64,000 nt of DNA from Pezicula radicicola. Lineage: Eukaryota > Ascomycota > Leotiomycetes > Helotiales > Dermateaceae. The stretch spans positions 98,468 through 162,467 of the forward strand of contig PDUO01000084.1 of NCBI GenBank assembly GCA_003008705.1, given 5' to 3'. The notes under the pieces were generated by a model. It searched no databases. It saw only the letters and a list, made by a program, of their open reading frames with translations, and was not told the DNA's origin. The position numbers were made by a program, and so were the translations under genes. The first letter of the stretch is position 1, and the number at the start of each line of letters is the position of its first letter. This document shows positions 1 to 12,033 of this stretch, piece by piece.

Positions 1-1840
1 TAGAGATCTAGTCTTCAATAGTAATGATCCTATCGCACCACCAACTGTCTTGTCTGCTTTCTGCCGAGGAATGCTTTCTACAATCTGTCCTTTTGAGTTA
101 CATACTTTGATCTTTATATCCCGATCAATATATTCTCGTGTTGAATTAAGGTTATTCGAATCAGTTGTGTTGCTTTGCTTCGATGATTCCAGGGCACTTG
201 ACGTACCAATGACAATATCTCCATACATTTACACTACTATATTTTCGTAGACATTTATCGTAGAAACTATATACTGTTGTGAGATGTCTGGATTCATGGT
301 TGCCTCGAGTTACTGTCATTCAATCCGGGTATTGTACTTTCAGGCAAAGGAAGAGTAGGAAGGATTCAACAGCATAGAAGCCTCGATCTATAAAACCCCC
401 TAGTAGAGTCAGCTGCGGTCCACGCGAGTGCCCTAGCGGCATAGCTACCTATAAATAGATAACTGGTATTTGGAACCTCTCCACCGACGCGAAATAACAG
501 CGCAAAGAAGCTATTATAGTGAACGGTGTCCTCCCAGATGATGCCTCAACAGGTAAGTGTCTAGATTGCATTATGTGCTTTCATGCTGTTCCTTCATGCT
601 TCAGTCACCGTTAACACCAACCAAGGTGATATGTACAACCGTCAAGCCATCACCAAAGCCTCGACCTTATAGGGAACGGCCCATCCTCCACCAAGCTGGA
701 ATACTAATCACAGTCTGTGAAAATACCCCGTAAACGCCAAAGGAAGAATACGGTGAAGAGTCACCAGGAGATAATTCGCAAAAGTCTTATTGGACGCACG
801 GGACGGAGTATGTCATTTTCGTGGAAGCATCTTTTTACCAGTTTAAAAACTTTCTACACTCGTCACATTACCTAGCACATAGTATATCCATCACGTAGCA
901 CCCAGCACCCAGCACCCAATATCTAGCAGCCAACACCTCGGCCAAATATACTCATCGGTATTCCTGGCCCAAGTGTCTGTAGCACCCGCACGTCACGCAC
1001 AATCCACAGTGTCCTGTAACTAGTATACAGTACATCGCATACCCATCACCACTGCTTCTAGAACCCACGGCGCTTAACCTTCAGCCCAGTGCTTGAGAAG
1101 ATAGGATAGTCAATCGCATAACGTCCTTCGCCTCAGCCTTGTGCCCTTGCCCGCTCGTAGCTTTGTGTACTTAATGAGTCGCTTAGCCAGTGGATGGCTT
1201 GGTTGGCTGTAAGTTCGGTTGGTAGGTAGTTGTGTGCTGTGTGCTATGCGGTGCGTGAGGTTCAAACTTGTCTTCCTGCTGCTGGAAGTCCCTCCTGCCA
1301 CCACTATAACTTTTGCCATGTTTGTTTATATTAATGAGTACAAGTCATTCGTTCTAGGCGCAATCCAATAAATTCAAGGGCAGTCGCAGGGGCGGTGAGT
1401 GCTTTGATGCAACGTATAACGCAACGTTTGACGCAACAGCTGTCGAAACACCAATCTGCTGCGACACAAACACCGGCGAACCTTTATACAATGCTATCAT
1501 TTGGCCCGACACATGGACGAAGTCACTGGTGCAAGACTTGAAGGCCCGCAAAGGTGCAGACGAGCTCATGCAATTATGTGGTCTTCCACTCTCCACATAT
1601 ATACCCCTCCAGTGTTAAGCTACTCTGGCTCTACGAAAATGTCAAGGCTACTACACAAGTAGGCCCATTCCCACACAATAACTCCAAACAGAATACAACA
1701 CCATTGCCACTACATGTTGCTGTCCATATATTGTGCCTATTCAACAAAATACATCATCGACAACGAACTTGTAGAGAATGCCTATCTTATAGGAGATCTA
1801 ATGAAATGATGTGGCTTTACTGTTGGTTCGTTCCCGTTAG
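1..1840. other. No recognisable gene
   Basis: Only short, unconvincing open frames are present on either strand. A small tandem repeat of AGCACCC (three units) lies at 897-917. Nothing else can be supported here. Confidence 0.5.
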
Positions 1841-2542
1841 AATAATGAGGATGAAGCTGGCAAGAAGTCTCTAGGTCCTAAGAGACAATACTATCAAAAG
1901 TTTATAGAAGTCACGTATTCTAAAAGTGATCAAAACACGTCCATAATAATCCCGAATTGTATCATGCATCACAATCTCCATGACTATTATGGAAAACTTA
2001 GCACATACCTTGGAGTTCCACAGTCCTTCGTTAGAGATATATTAATGAAACTATCTGCTACGGAAAACACCCCTAACATCCAAAATAAAAGACTATTCTC
2101 TGGCAAGTACTAGTGGACTCGTGCTTTTTTGAGTGGAGTAAAGGAAGACAAGGAGTCTGTAAGAAGCAATGACGACCATGGAGAGGAGTACTATGAGTCT
2201 TTTGCAGATCTATTCGCTAATTCTCCTACATCTATACTTGCAAATGTCACTTGTAAGCCCAAGCTTAAGTCCGATACCCCATATAATGAGCCATTGAAGG
2301 GCTAGAGAGCTGGCCTTGCATACTCCATGTTTACGCCATTTAACACAATTGAAGTGTCTCCTGAGCTTCTCCTTCTACAGGAGCTGCCCAAAGAAGCATT
2401 CCAGGAAATAAGGACGCCACAAGGAGCGATCTCGCAAAGTTTAGAACCTCGAAGGCAAAAATACATTTCGGGGAAAGTAGTCAGTCCTGCCTTAAAATTC
2501 AGATTCTCGTCCCCTTGTCCCTCTCGTCAATGCAAAATTTAG
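1841..2542 (+). pseudogene. Disrupted open reading frame, unknown product
   Basis: One reading frame stays open over about 230 codons apart from two internal stops (a TAG near 2111 and another near 2304). It encodes a mixed, charged sequence without low complexity, including a part with Tyr-Tyr-Gly-Lys-Leu and a C-terminal basic stretch ending near 2542. The length of the frame suggests it was once coding. I do not recognise the family, and no start codon or flanking exon can be assigned. It may be a transposon fragment or a host gene relic. Confidence 0.35.
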
Positions 2543-3029
2543 GAGCTTTAAGAAGAATGGATTTCTAATTGGATTCAACAACAAATCGTAATAGCAATAA
2601 CAGTAACAAATAACAAATAATAATAATAATAAATATTACAGTAAAAATATCGGTTTACTTCGATCATCAATCCCCTACCCGCTCTCGAAACGAATCACCA
2701 CTCCACTCAAAACCCATATACTACCCACCCACCTATTAGCGACAACTGGGCTTCTGACCTCCTCGCTTAGGTAACCTTCTCGTTCCTCTCCTCTCCCTTT
2801 TTTCCCTAGCAATAACCTCCTCATTCCCACCAACTACTACGATTCCAATTCCAATTCCGTTTCCGTTTCCTATTTCCATCCGCACTTAACCATTCCTTCA
2901 ATCCTCTACTTTTCCATCTCCCATTTACACATTCCCTAATCTGCCCTCTCCCTCCCTTCCTCTCCTCTCCTATCCTCTCCTCATAACCAACCATGCTATC
3001 GTCCATACATGCATGCATACATGCATTGC
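2543..3029. other. Intergenic, simple-sequence rich
   Basis: An AAT/AAC-rich simple stretch lies around 2580-2640 and a CT-rich stretch around 2755-2990. The latter sits immediately downstream of the minus-strand regulator and probably includes its 3' untranslated region. No gene is visible. Confidence 0.4.
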
Positions 3030-4542
3030 TCAAAACCGATAATCAACCCCCCTAGGAGCATACGTAGGCGCATGGGCATGAGCATGAGCATACCTATCCA
3101 TTCCACCATCACCATCACCATCACCCATCACAAAAGCCCACCATTCTCCATGATCAGGAGGGTATTGAAGTTGAGATTTATTAAGCTCGACGTCAAGGCC
3201 ATGACCAAATCCAAGTCCAAGTCCATGGCCAAATCCAGGTCCAGGCCCATGTCCAGGCTCGGATTGGTATCGGTCTTGGTTATGGTTACCAGGTGCTAGT
3301 GCTGGTCTAGGACCACCGCCCATTGATAATCCAATCTCCGTACCGTCGTATTGGTTCAGATGATGATGATTACAAGGATGCGGGAGAGCAGGAAGCGAAT
3401 GGAGATGAATGGGAGATTTTAGGGGAGAGGGCTGTTTATTGATGGTGCTGTGGTTGTGATTGTGGCGCTGATTCATTATCATTGATGGGGATGGCTGAGC
3501 GAGAAGTCTCGATGGCAAGTTGCATATACGTGGGAGTATCGAATCCGGGTATGCGGTTCTTGTGTACCTTTCTCGGGATACTGGTGGATGTGGTTGTGGT
3601 TGTGGTCCTGATAGTCGTCTTGATGGTGTGTGGTGTTCCAGGATGCTGTCCTCCCTGACTTTTGGAGGAGATATGTGCGAGTAGTAAGGAGGGGATGAGG
3701 AGTTGGAATACTCGTTTTGGAGAGGTCGTGACGGTGGGGTCTTTGGAGCCTGGTCCAGAGATTGAGATTGAGATTGAGATTGGGAGGAGGAGGAGGAGTT
3801 GGAATGATTGTTTGGGAGAGGTCGTGGTGGTGGAGTCTTGGGAGCTTGGTATAGAGATTGAAATTGAGATCGGGAGGAAGAGTTGGAATAATTGTTTGGG
3901 AGAGGTGGAGTCTTGGGAGCTTGGTACAGAGATTTAAATTGAGATCGGGAGGAGGAGGATAATGCATTTTTATTATGTCGATCATCGTCATCCTCATCCA
4001 TATCATCCTAAATCGATAATTTTCGTCAGCCAAAGTCCTAGAAATATTATATAAAATATTAAAACTTTTATAACCCTTCTTACCACATAAATACACTCTA
4101 TCTTTCGTCGTCTACATGTTGTGCAACACCCATCCTTGCCCAGGCGGCTACAGCGGATCTTCCGATCGCGACATGGAGTACACTTTTGTCCCCCTTCATT
4201 AGCCCCTTGATTTGAAAACAAAAAAGCAAAAAAAAAGGAAAAGAAAAAGGGCAAATTGGATGTAGGCGGGGGAGTGGGGTGGTTAAATGGATAGATTTAG
4301 ATAATTATATGGGAATTGTGAGAATGGCTTGATTAGTTGAGGTGGTAGAGTATGAATAATAAGCAGTAGTGAGTGGGGTTGAAACAAAGGAACAAAGGAA
4401 CAAAGAAACAAAGAAAGGCAAGGCAGGGCAAACAACTTACAGCAACAAAGCGCTTTGACTTTCTGATACTACAACTATAAGGGCTTTCATTTTTGTGTTT
4501 TTGGTGTTTTTGGTGGCTTCGGGTTTGGGTCTTGGTGGCCAT
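3030..4542 (-). CDS. Zn(II)2Cys6 transcription factor with Ser/Gln/Pro-rich repeat tail
   Basis: Three exons give a 392-residue protein: 4542-4441, 4182-4084 and 4007-3030. Intron 1 starts GTAAGT and ends AAAAG with a CTAAT branch site; intron 2 starts GTAAGA and ends TTTAG with a GCTGAC branch site. Both joints preserve the frame. Exon 2 alone encodes the binuclear zinc cluster, with Cys spacing C-x2-C-x6-C-x8-C-x2-C-x6-C and an extra Cys next to the fourth. A basic stretch (RKSKRF) precedes it. Exon 3 begins with an Asp-rich run and then has three imperfect repeats (about residues 84-172) built on SQFQSLYQAPKTPP and PLPNN, followed by His/Pro/Gly-rich sequence. No fungal_trans middle homology domain is visible, so the protein is short for the family. 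A nuclear DNA-binding role is established for the cluster; the target is unknown. The start was chosen because it lies in frame with the GTAAGT donor; intron 1 could be modelled differently. Confidence 0.72.
3693..3959 (-). repeat. Imperfect tandem repeat inside the Zn2Cys6 gene
   Basis: Three units of roughly 78-100 bp each encode a Ser-rich stretch, a QAPKTPP core and a PLPNN-like end. The third unit has an expanded Ser-Gln dipeptide run. The low-complexity composition also keeps other frames open here. Confidence 0.75.
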
Positions 4543-5814
4543 GCGTGCGTGTGTGGGTACGTACGTAAAAGTGAGGTACGTAGGTAGATAGAAAGAAGAG
4601 AAAGGAGCACTAGGTAGGAGTTCTGCGATGCTTGTTAAATAAAAAAACGGTGACCGTAGAGGATATCGGAGATGGAAAGAGAGAGAGAGAGACAAAGAGT
4701 AGCCGACAGACACGGAGGCCTGGAAGTGTAAAGAAGTATAATCGAAGGAAAGTAAAGTAAAGTGAATGAGTGAAGAAGGAAAAGAATTATGGTGATGATG
4801 ATGATGATGATATCAAATAATTGGATGCAAGAAAGGATGGTTAACTGTCCTTTATGTTGAAGGTAGCTTGCTGGCTGCTTTTCTTACTTTCTTTGTCTGG
4901 ACTTTTTTTGTTTTTCATTGTCTTACGGGGGCGGATGATACTATCAGCTTGGTTTAAAATTATTTACGCTACCAGCTGAAACCAATCAATAGAAAACAAG
5001 CGTACCCAGATCGAGAAAAAAATATTCTGGATATTACCTATCTGTCTATAATTCATCTCCGAAGTTTCGGGAGTTCGATCCTCTCCGTAAGGTAAGCTGT
5101 CTGTGACAAATCGTACGGCCCGAGCCGACGCCCATGAGCATCAAAAGGTGTAGGTAGGAAGGTAAGGCAGGCTTGGGTGAGAGCAAGAGCCCTGTATGGT
5201 CTAATTTTCTAAGGGCAAGTATGATAATAATATAATCGATATCCGAAAATCCTAATTGACCAACCACCATCGCTTTCTCGGAGGAAGACTTTCTCGGTTG
5301 AAGGTTAAGCGCGTATTTCCGCGCAACGCAATACGCAAAGGTATTTAGCTGGTACATGGTGTAATTAACGTAGCTGCCGGTTGAAGATGGATAAGATAGC
5401 ACCGAGTCTTTAGGCTGGTGTTTGCTTGAGTTCTTATGAGTTCATCAATCGTCCGTTTGCCCTAGGTCATGCTAGCGATTTTGATATGTGGCATCGTGGT
5501 AGAGGAAAGCCTTCGCTATCGCTTCCGCCTTCACCACTGCTATCCTCCTTGGTGGTGTGTTGATCTCTTACTCGAAATGAAGCAAATAATAGTAAGGCTG
5601 GTAATATATGTATGTTGCTTGAGATGGGGGAACTAGGCTGTTTCATGAGGGCTATGTGTCATACAAAAGTCTGTAGTGCAATGGCAAGATATAAATGCTA
5701 ATAAGTGGAAGAGATGATGGGACCTCTAATGGTCTTGCACATGATAGTAGGAATATATAACAGTATGCGTGATGTGTGTTGCTTTCATAAGTATAGTACC
5801 TTGGAAACTTTTCC
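4543..5814. other. Intergenic, upstream of the Zn2Cys6 gene
   Basis: This probably includes the promoter and 5' leader of the minus-strand regulator. A GAT/TGA trinucleotide run lies at about 4792-4811 and a GA-rich stretch around 4675-4695. A minus-strand frame of 118 codons (5046-5402) has no recognisable family and looks fortuitous. Confidence 0.4.
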
Positions 5815-6413
5815 TTCACCTCATCTATAGAGATCTCTGCCATCACACATATAGGTTCCCAGCAGTATGGAACGCCCTATGATTGCTGTCTTGCTCTGGG
5901 AGTAGGAGCTTCACAAGTTGTACTCGTGTGGCCGTTTGATGTAGTTGTAATCGTCGAGAAAAATACCACCACCGCGATGATCACTGATAGAGACTCCGAC
6001 AACCCGAGAATGGAATGCTGAGGAAGAGGATGATAGAAGGGTGCCTTTTAATAGCTGAAAGAGCAGGAAATGTGCGAGGTGGTTGACTGCAAACTAAGTT
6101 TCGAAGCCATCTACTGTCCTAGTAAGATTTGCGATAGCCATCACCGGCATTGCAAATCAGGACGTTCAAAGCTTTGCTCTTGTCGAGGAAGCGTTCGGCT
6201 CCCGCCCTCACATCGGCTCTCGATGATGTCGACTTGGCCAGGCTTGAGAATGCTTGCAAGTGCCTTCTCAGCAGCTGGGAGGTTTCGCGCGGTGAGGTAC
6301 AACGTTGCCCCTGTCGTAGCGAGTGCTTTGGCTGTTTCGACGCCAATTCCTGAGGAACAGCCTGTGATAAGGAATACCTTTCCTGTGAGTGCAAGCAACA
6401 TTAGCCCCACCAA
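5815..6413 (-). pseudogene. Short-chain dehydrogenase/reductase (SDR), decayed
   Basis: Reading downwards from 6413, the first frame gives the Rossmann start GKVFLITGCSSGIGVETAKA, with the TGxxxGIG dinucleotide-binding motif. A small deletion with a frameshift near 6235 moves the frame before VLICNAG, the NAG motif. A second frameshift follows directly, and the frame then carries AVNHLAHFLLFQLL, RVVGVSIS and the catalytic YSQSKTA (Tyr-x3-Lys). Two stops interrupt this part: TAG at 6096-6094 and TGA at 5913-5911; both fit single transitions from CAG and TGG. The C-terminal third is unrecognisable. An upstream exon may lie above 6413. Related fungal enzymes are NADP-dependent oxidoreductases of the retinol-dehydrogenase-like group. 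The gene cannot make a working enzyme. Confidence 0.8.
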
Positions 6414-8712
6414 TCGAATTTCTATACTTGAGACACTCCATCCATCTCAGTCTCAGTCTCTTTTCACGCATTACAGTATATTGTCGAAAGACGTAAATTT
6501 TACGGCTCATTACCCAATATCTTCTTTCCAGCCGTTTCGTACAGCCTCCCTCGTCCAAACCTTCAAGGAAAAACCTGGCCATGAGCAGGAGAAGCCGTAC
6601 GCCTTCAGAGTTCCTGTATCCTCAGAGAGTTAACTGCAGTCAAATTTTGAAGGAGCCTGGTCTCAGATCATGCTTACGGATGCACGGGGTTATGAGGATT
6701 TGTTTACTTTGGACAGAGATGGATTTGGATGGATGAATTATACCTGCTAGGTTAACGTTCTTGACCATTTGTTCAATGTTACTATACTAATATCTAAATG
6801 CCCAGGAAGTCTTTATATATGATTATGTTCGACGGAGCCCTGACCTAACAGACAGGAAGACTAGCTATAGTGACATCGCACGAAGAATCCATTGCGGTAA
6901 GTCCCTTGTGCCTGAATGGCTATTCTTCGGCATTGTTTGACATATATCGACAACAGATCAGTCTCCACGTTCCGCAATTGGACGCATCAAGCTCCATATA
7001 GGTACTCGCTCAAACGAGCTGCTAAAGCACCACTGCAGGATTTTCAGGTGAGCGAAAGTCCTGCGAGAAAACTCGAATTCACATTTACAGATAGCTAACG
7101 TATACGAAAACAGTCTATAGAGATCTCTGTTGCTAGTCATTGAGGCGTACCCGCTGGCTGCTTGCCTCTATACCTCAACGGTGCCCACTAATCTCATACT
7201 CATCGACGTTGTATATCCCCATTATACAGAGGAGTCATTCGAGATACACTACTCTCTCTCCCACCAAAGGTTCTACAAATCTGCTATGACGCATGAAAAT
7301 ATCATGCTGATCAAGCTCTTTGATAACAAAATAGAGCACGATACTACATGCTATGAGTTCTTGTGTTGGAAAAGTTGAATAATAGGAGCCGAACAAAGAA
7401 GAAAAAAACCTCAAGACAGGCCCAGCTAACACTTCAGATATATGTACTACATGGAAGCTGGAGAGACCCACATGCTAGGAAAGATGCGCCTCCGAGACGA
7501 AGCATAGAGTTGCGGTGTATGCTTCTTAGCTGACAATTATCTGAAAGTTAATCATTGACAGCTGTGAACTACTTGGGTTGCTATGTATCTTGACATAGTA
7601 TTTCTCAGCCAGGCACTCAGTATTTAAATTCAATTCATAACGATGATGTGATATCTGAGAGTTCCCACCAAGTATGTTATCATTTCTACGTGAAAGATTC
7701 TAGTCTCTAGAATTCAGACTAAGATGAGATTGAGATTTCCTCCAAGCTCGAGACAATCCAAGTCCCTCACCTAATAAACTTACGAAAAGCGAAGAAAGCA
7801 ATCTAGGAATTACATGAGCCTGCTTGAAGTCTGAAGGTTGCAAGATTCTTGTCTTCGGTTCTATTCATCTGAAATATGTCACATATGGGACTGTTCATGA
7901 ATCCATAAAGGGCTGAAGACACCACTGGCTAAGCATACTTTCTCAGCATGAGAAACTGTGGGCGGGGTAGGTTGCTTCTTCGTAGAAGCCAGCCGCAATT
8001 CCTGATATCAACCTTGCCGGGATTCTGTAAGTTTTCTCTCGGGTGATAATCGAGGTATTACTATTTTAATGCAAATGCATAGGTAGACTGAGTATGGGCT
8101 GACACGTGTGAACGCCCGAGGGCGCTAAAGCCTTGCGACAGACCAAGCAGGCTAAGTTGGGCAACTACTCGGTCTGGACCTAATTGTGGAGGTTGAGCTA
8201 TCGACCTGAAGTATATACGGTCAGCTCGGTGACTGGAAAGTCAGCAGGGGTTTTGAGAACCGGCAGGGTACTGTAATCCTCCCTGGTGGACTGGGCGTGG
8301 TATAGTTCGTGACAATATTCAAGCGGTACGTTGTCTAATCAAGCTTATAAGGCAATAACTTAATGGATGGAAGGCTTGCAGGCAGAGTTGCGGGTCGAGT
8401 TACCGTAAGATATATGGTTTTGTGGTAGCCTGATCAAAGGTATGTTCTCACTAAGTGCAAGCTTTTAGCCAAGCTTGTACAAATCTCTATTACTATCTTT
8501 TTTGTTGTATGAGAGAGACCCATACCTGTCGCATTGCTTCGAAAGTAGCTCCTCGAACCCAAACATGGTAACAAATCAACAAAGGTCTTTGCAAGGCACT
8601 AGATTGGAGGATACACAATTATCCCTAGTACTTGCTGCTCACCCACCATTGAGGGTCCTTTCACTTGGTTTGTTACTCATAAATTATGCTGACATTCAAG
8701 CTGAAATGATAT
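6414..8712. other. No recognisable gene
   Basis: Several frames of 60-80 codons occur on both strands but none shows a domain, codon pattern or splice structure that I can support. The right end abuts the patatin relic and may contain its lost first exon. Confidence 0.45.
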
Positions 8713-11040
8713 AGATGGCGGAGGGGTGGGGGTGCGCTATCGTCCCTGCTAATCCCAAGACGCATTATGTACAACATCAAGCCTGATGACAATCTCTACG
8801 ACATCGCGAAGCCGTGTGAGGTCTTTGGCATGATATGTGGTACAAGTACAGGAGGGTTCGTTTAGAAAGACCCGAGAACGTTCGGTCTACTAACATTGAT
8901 AGTTTGATTGCCATTATGCTCGGGAGACCCCTCCGTATATGCATTCAAGAAGCTATCGACGCATATTTGGAGCTGGCATAAGATGTCTTCCAAGAAGGCA
9001 TTCGACCCCAAATACTCCTAAAGTTCCTCGGGGCCTTGGTGGGAAGATCTTGCTTTAGTGGGGAGAAACTCGCTCAGGTAGTTAAGTATATGGTGAGAGT
9101 CAAAACTGGGCGCCAAGACACAGCTTTCTTCCAAACTCGAGAAAATCAATGCCGAGTGTAGGTATTCCCTTCCCTTATCACATCCTGATTTTCAAGGCTG
9201 ACCAAGCACCTTGGCTGCGTAGCTTCGTATGCGCAACACGGACTGCTATATTGCGTTCCTATCGAAGTGTCGAACAGGACAGTGCCTAAGGAACCATTTG
9301 GGAAGTGGCTAGAGTGACTTCTGCTGCGCTAACATCCCCCNNNNNNNNNNNNNNNNNNNNNNNNNNNNNNNNNNNNNNNNNNNNNCCACCCCCCCGATTT
9401 CATTTGGCAGGCTGCCAGCCGAATACGTGGACGGTGCCATAGTACACAATAACGCAATACGATTATTGATGCGTGAATTGTATAAAGTCTGAGGTGCGGA
9501 TATATTTGTCCTGTGTCATTAGCATTGGTACAGGTAGCCTGCCTATAACGAAACTTAGGTCGCCTAGACTTCCAATTTTGATCGCATATTCAAAGCTAGC
9601 GACAGATACAGAGGAGATAGCGCGAAACTTCAAGGCCGATCAAGGGGGAAGGTCGCAGAAAGATAGAAAATACTTTCGATTCAACGTCGCACAAGGGCTG
9701 GAGAAGGTAAAACTAGAGGAATGGAAAGCTTTCGATTTGATAGAAGCTGCGACAAAGAAATACCTGTTAGACGTTGAGATGGAAATTGATAGTTGCTGTA
9801 GGCGGCTCGGAAAACGTGTAGCGACAGAACCAGTAAGTAAGTGGTCCAAGTCCGAAGGAATAAGTATGGTGGCTAATACTCAAGCAGGCTGTTACTATAG
9901 AACCTCGCAAGCCTCCTGGTCCAGAGTTTATCGATATAACCCGCTTGTCAAGCCGATATTTCACTGGCAGGGCTAAAGTGCTCACAACAGTAGGGTTGTA
10001 TTTCTATGTAGCCTACAGAACGTCTTCCCAAGTTGCAGCATTTATGGGTCTAGGTGGTATTAGCAAAACACAAATCGCTTTGAAGTACTCCGAGCGCAGA
10101 AGAACAGCTTATTCCATTGCGTTATTCATTGGGTGCTACACGAAACAGGAATCAATCGCAGCGTTCTTACGCTTTGCACATCTGGTTGTTGACGAAGAGT
10201 TGCGTCAAAACCCCGAAAGCACTTATATCGAGGTGGTTATGAAACTGGGATTTGCATGCCTACTTGATAATCAGGGGCAGGCTAGCCAATCCACAGCGGA
10301 AGACTAGATGCGAGTAGTGGAAGCGGTGAAAAGGTGGCTGGGCAGGCAAAAGGAAACATTCTTGATTATCTTCGATAATGCGGATGATCTAGCAGCAGTC
10401 GGCTGAGACTATCTTATGCCACCACATTCTAGGAATGGAGATATAATCATAACAACACGAGATACCGGTGCAAAAGCTTTTGGTCGGCCCTTTTTCATCA
10501 AGGAAATGCTTCAGGACGAAACAGTCGACTTACTTCATCGGGCAATCGGAATTACATTTCAACACTCAAAAGCTATGGGACGCCGCCGCCGAGATTACAA
10601 AAGTTCTTAGGTATCTCCCTCTTGCAATTGATCAGGCAGGCGGCTACCTAGCGAACTCTGATTCAGCACTGGCCGATTTTCTCCTAAACTATACACATCA
10701 CGCCAAGAGTGTGTTGTCTACGCTACCAAATGACGGGGTTTTTAGGGTACAAACACTCTGCATTCACGACCTGGGAAATGAGATTTGAGTGACTGCTCGT
10801 CCTTTTGCCTAAATCAGCGTTGCTACTCCAAGTCCTTGGTTTTGTAAACAATTCAGATATTTGCGACCCATTGTACAACACTAGGAGCCTCGCCAAGAAG
10901 ACCTTCACAATGCCATCTTTCATGTAAGATAGCAGGGAATGGAGTTTGCAGGATGGATATAGTTTCAAAGAAGTCTTCACAATTCTTTGCAAACAATACC
11001 TGATCAGATAGAATGGACAAACGCCAGCAACGCACATTTA
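8713..11040 (+). pseudogene. Patatin-NB-ARC (NLR-like) gene, decayed
   Basis: Several frames together show the architecture of a fungal patatin-like phospholipase fused to an NB-ARC ATPase. Patatin signs: the glycine-rich DGGG oxyanion start near 8713, the nucleophile motif GTSTGG at about 8839-8856, and VDGAIVHNN (the Asp motif) just after the assembly gap. ISIGTG and KYFRFNVAQGLE follow in the frame ending at 9976. NB-ARC signs: P-loop GLGGISKTQIALKY at about 10047-10090 (the usual GKT glycine is Ser), Walker B-like FLIIFDNADDL near 10360, GDIIITTRD near 10440 and YLPLAIDQAGGYL near 10610. A winged-helix-like segment (LLQVLGF, NNSDI) follows near 10820. Multiple frameshifts and stops are present, and no C-terminal TPR or ankyrin repeats are seen. 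Homologues act in fungal non-self recognition and programmed cell death; this copy is non-functional. Confidence 0.8.
9341..9385. other. Assembly gap (45 Ns)
   Basis: A run of 45 N lies inside the patatin part of the NLR-like relic, bordered by CCCCC on the left and a C-rich stretch on the right. The gap hides the segment before the VDG motif. Confidence 0.99.
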
Positions 11041-12033
11041 TGACATCCATCCGGTCGTTCATGTCTCGAGTCCCTTCGGGACAGCCAGACTGTCACTCAG
11101 GTACGTTACTCCCCCATCTCATAAGGTATACATTTCATCATAATCTATAATCTTTTTTTGCTCTTCCATGGTCGCAGTTTCAAGTCTGCACCGGGTGGAG
11201 GGTGGTGCAACATCACATGATTTTCACCATATCATTCATATCACATAATTCACATCTGAATAGATCCATTTCAGCCACACCCGGGAGCTGTTCCTGGCTG
11301 AGCTGAATCAGGACTAGCTCCTGGCGGCCACCCACCCCACAACAACCCCAACCCTTCTGGACTTACCCTACCGAAAACCATCCATATATAGCTATTTTAT
11401 ATATTGTGGCCGATGAGGAGCCTAGCCTTGTCAACCGCTCTTCAGGTTTGTATCATTTATATATCTTCAATATGGTCTCTTTCTTTGAATCAATATTTCC
11501 AAGCAAAGACTTAGCTCAAACCACCTCTTGTAGTGAGAGTTGGATGGGACCGGTCAGCGTATCTTCTTCATCTGCATTTCCAGCCAGAGGTCTCGTAACT
11601 CCCTATGTAGAAGATGGAGGTCCTTTGCGCTTTACTACGTCTTGTCACTTGTATCTATTGTTACGCACAAGTATTATTTGTTTACAAGCATCATTATAGA
11701 ACATGGTGTACTAATATACTTACCGGGACAGCATTGAATATCATCGGCATAACGTTGCCGGTGAGCATATTTGTAGATGATGATCCCGAACAGGTGTTGC
11801 TCGCTATTCTGCACCCACGATGGCAGGTACGTACCTTCCATATGCCATCGGCGACAACCCAAATGCGATCACGAGCAACGCTAATATGTAGTGCAGGAGG
11901 ATATCTTCTCGTCCCTAATTTTTTCTTCCTTTTACAATACAACACCTCACACTTCATATCTTCCCTTCCTCCTACAGTATCTGGATTACAAATACAACCA
12001 GATGAGTACGGTCCTGAGACACCTGTCGCAAGA
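11041..12033. other. Intergenic, possible upstream exon of the F-box-like gene
   Basis: No secure gene is visible. A plausible exon with GTACGT donor near 11827 and a CCTACAG acceptor near 11978 could belong to the F-box-like gene that follows, but the frames are too weak to fix a start. Confidence 0.3.

Noticed and set aside
3479..4096. 205-codon minus-strand frame rich in Asn, Leu, His and Pro
   Set aside because: It overlaps exon 3 of the Zn2Cys6 gene in another frame and stays open only because of the repeat composition.
5046..5095. tRNA-like T-arm (GGGAGTTCGATCCTCTCC)
   Set aside because: A T-loop-like stem is present but there is no matching acceptor stem, D-arm or anticodon arm at the right spacing.
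11614..11957. Frames on both strands upstream of the F-box-like gene
   Set aside because: No domain or consistent splice chain; kept only as a possible upstream exon.
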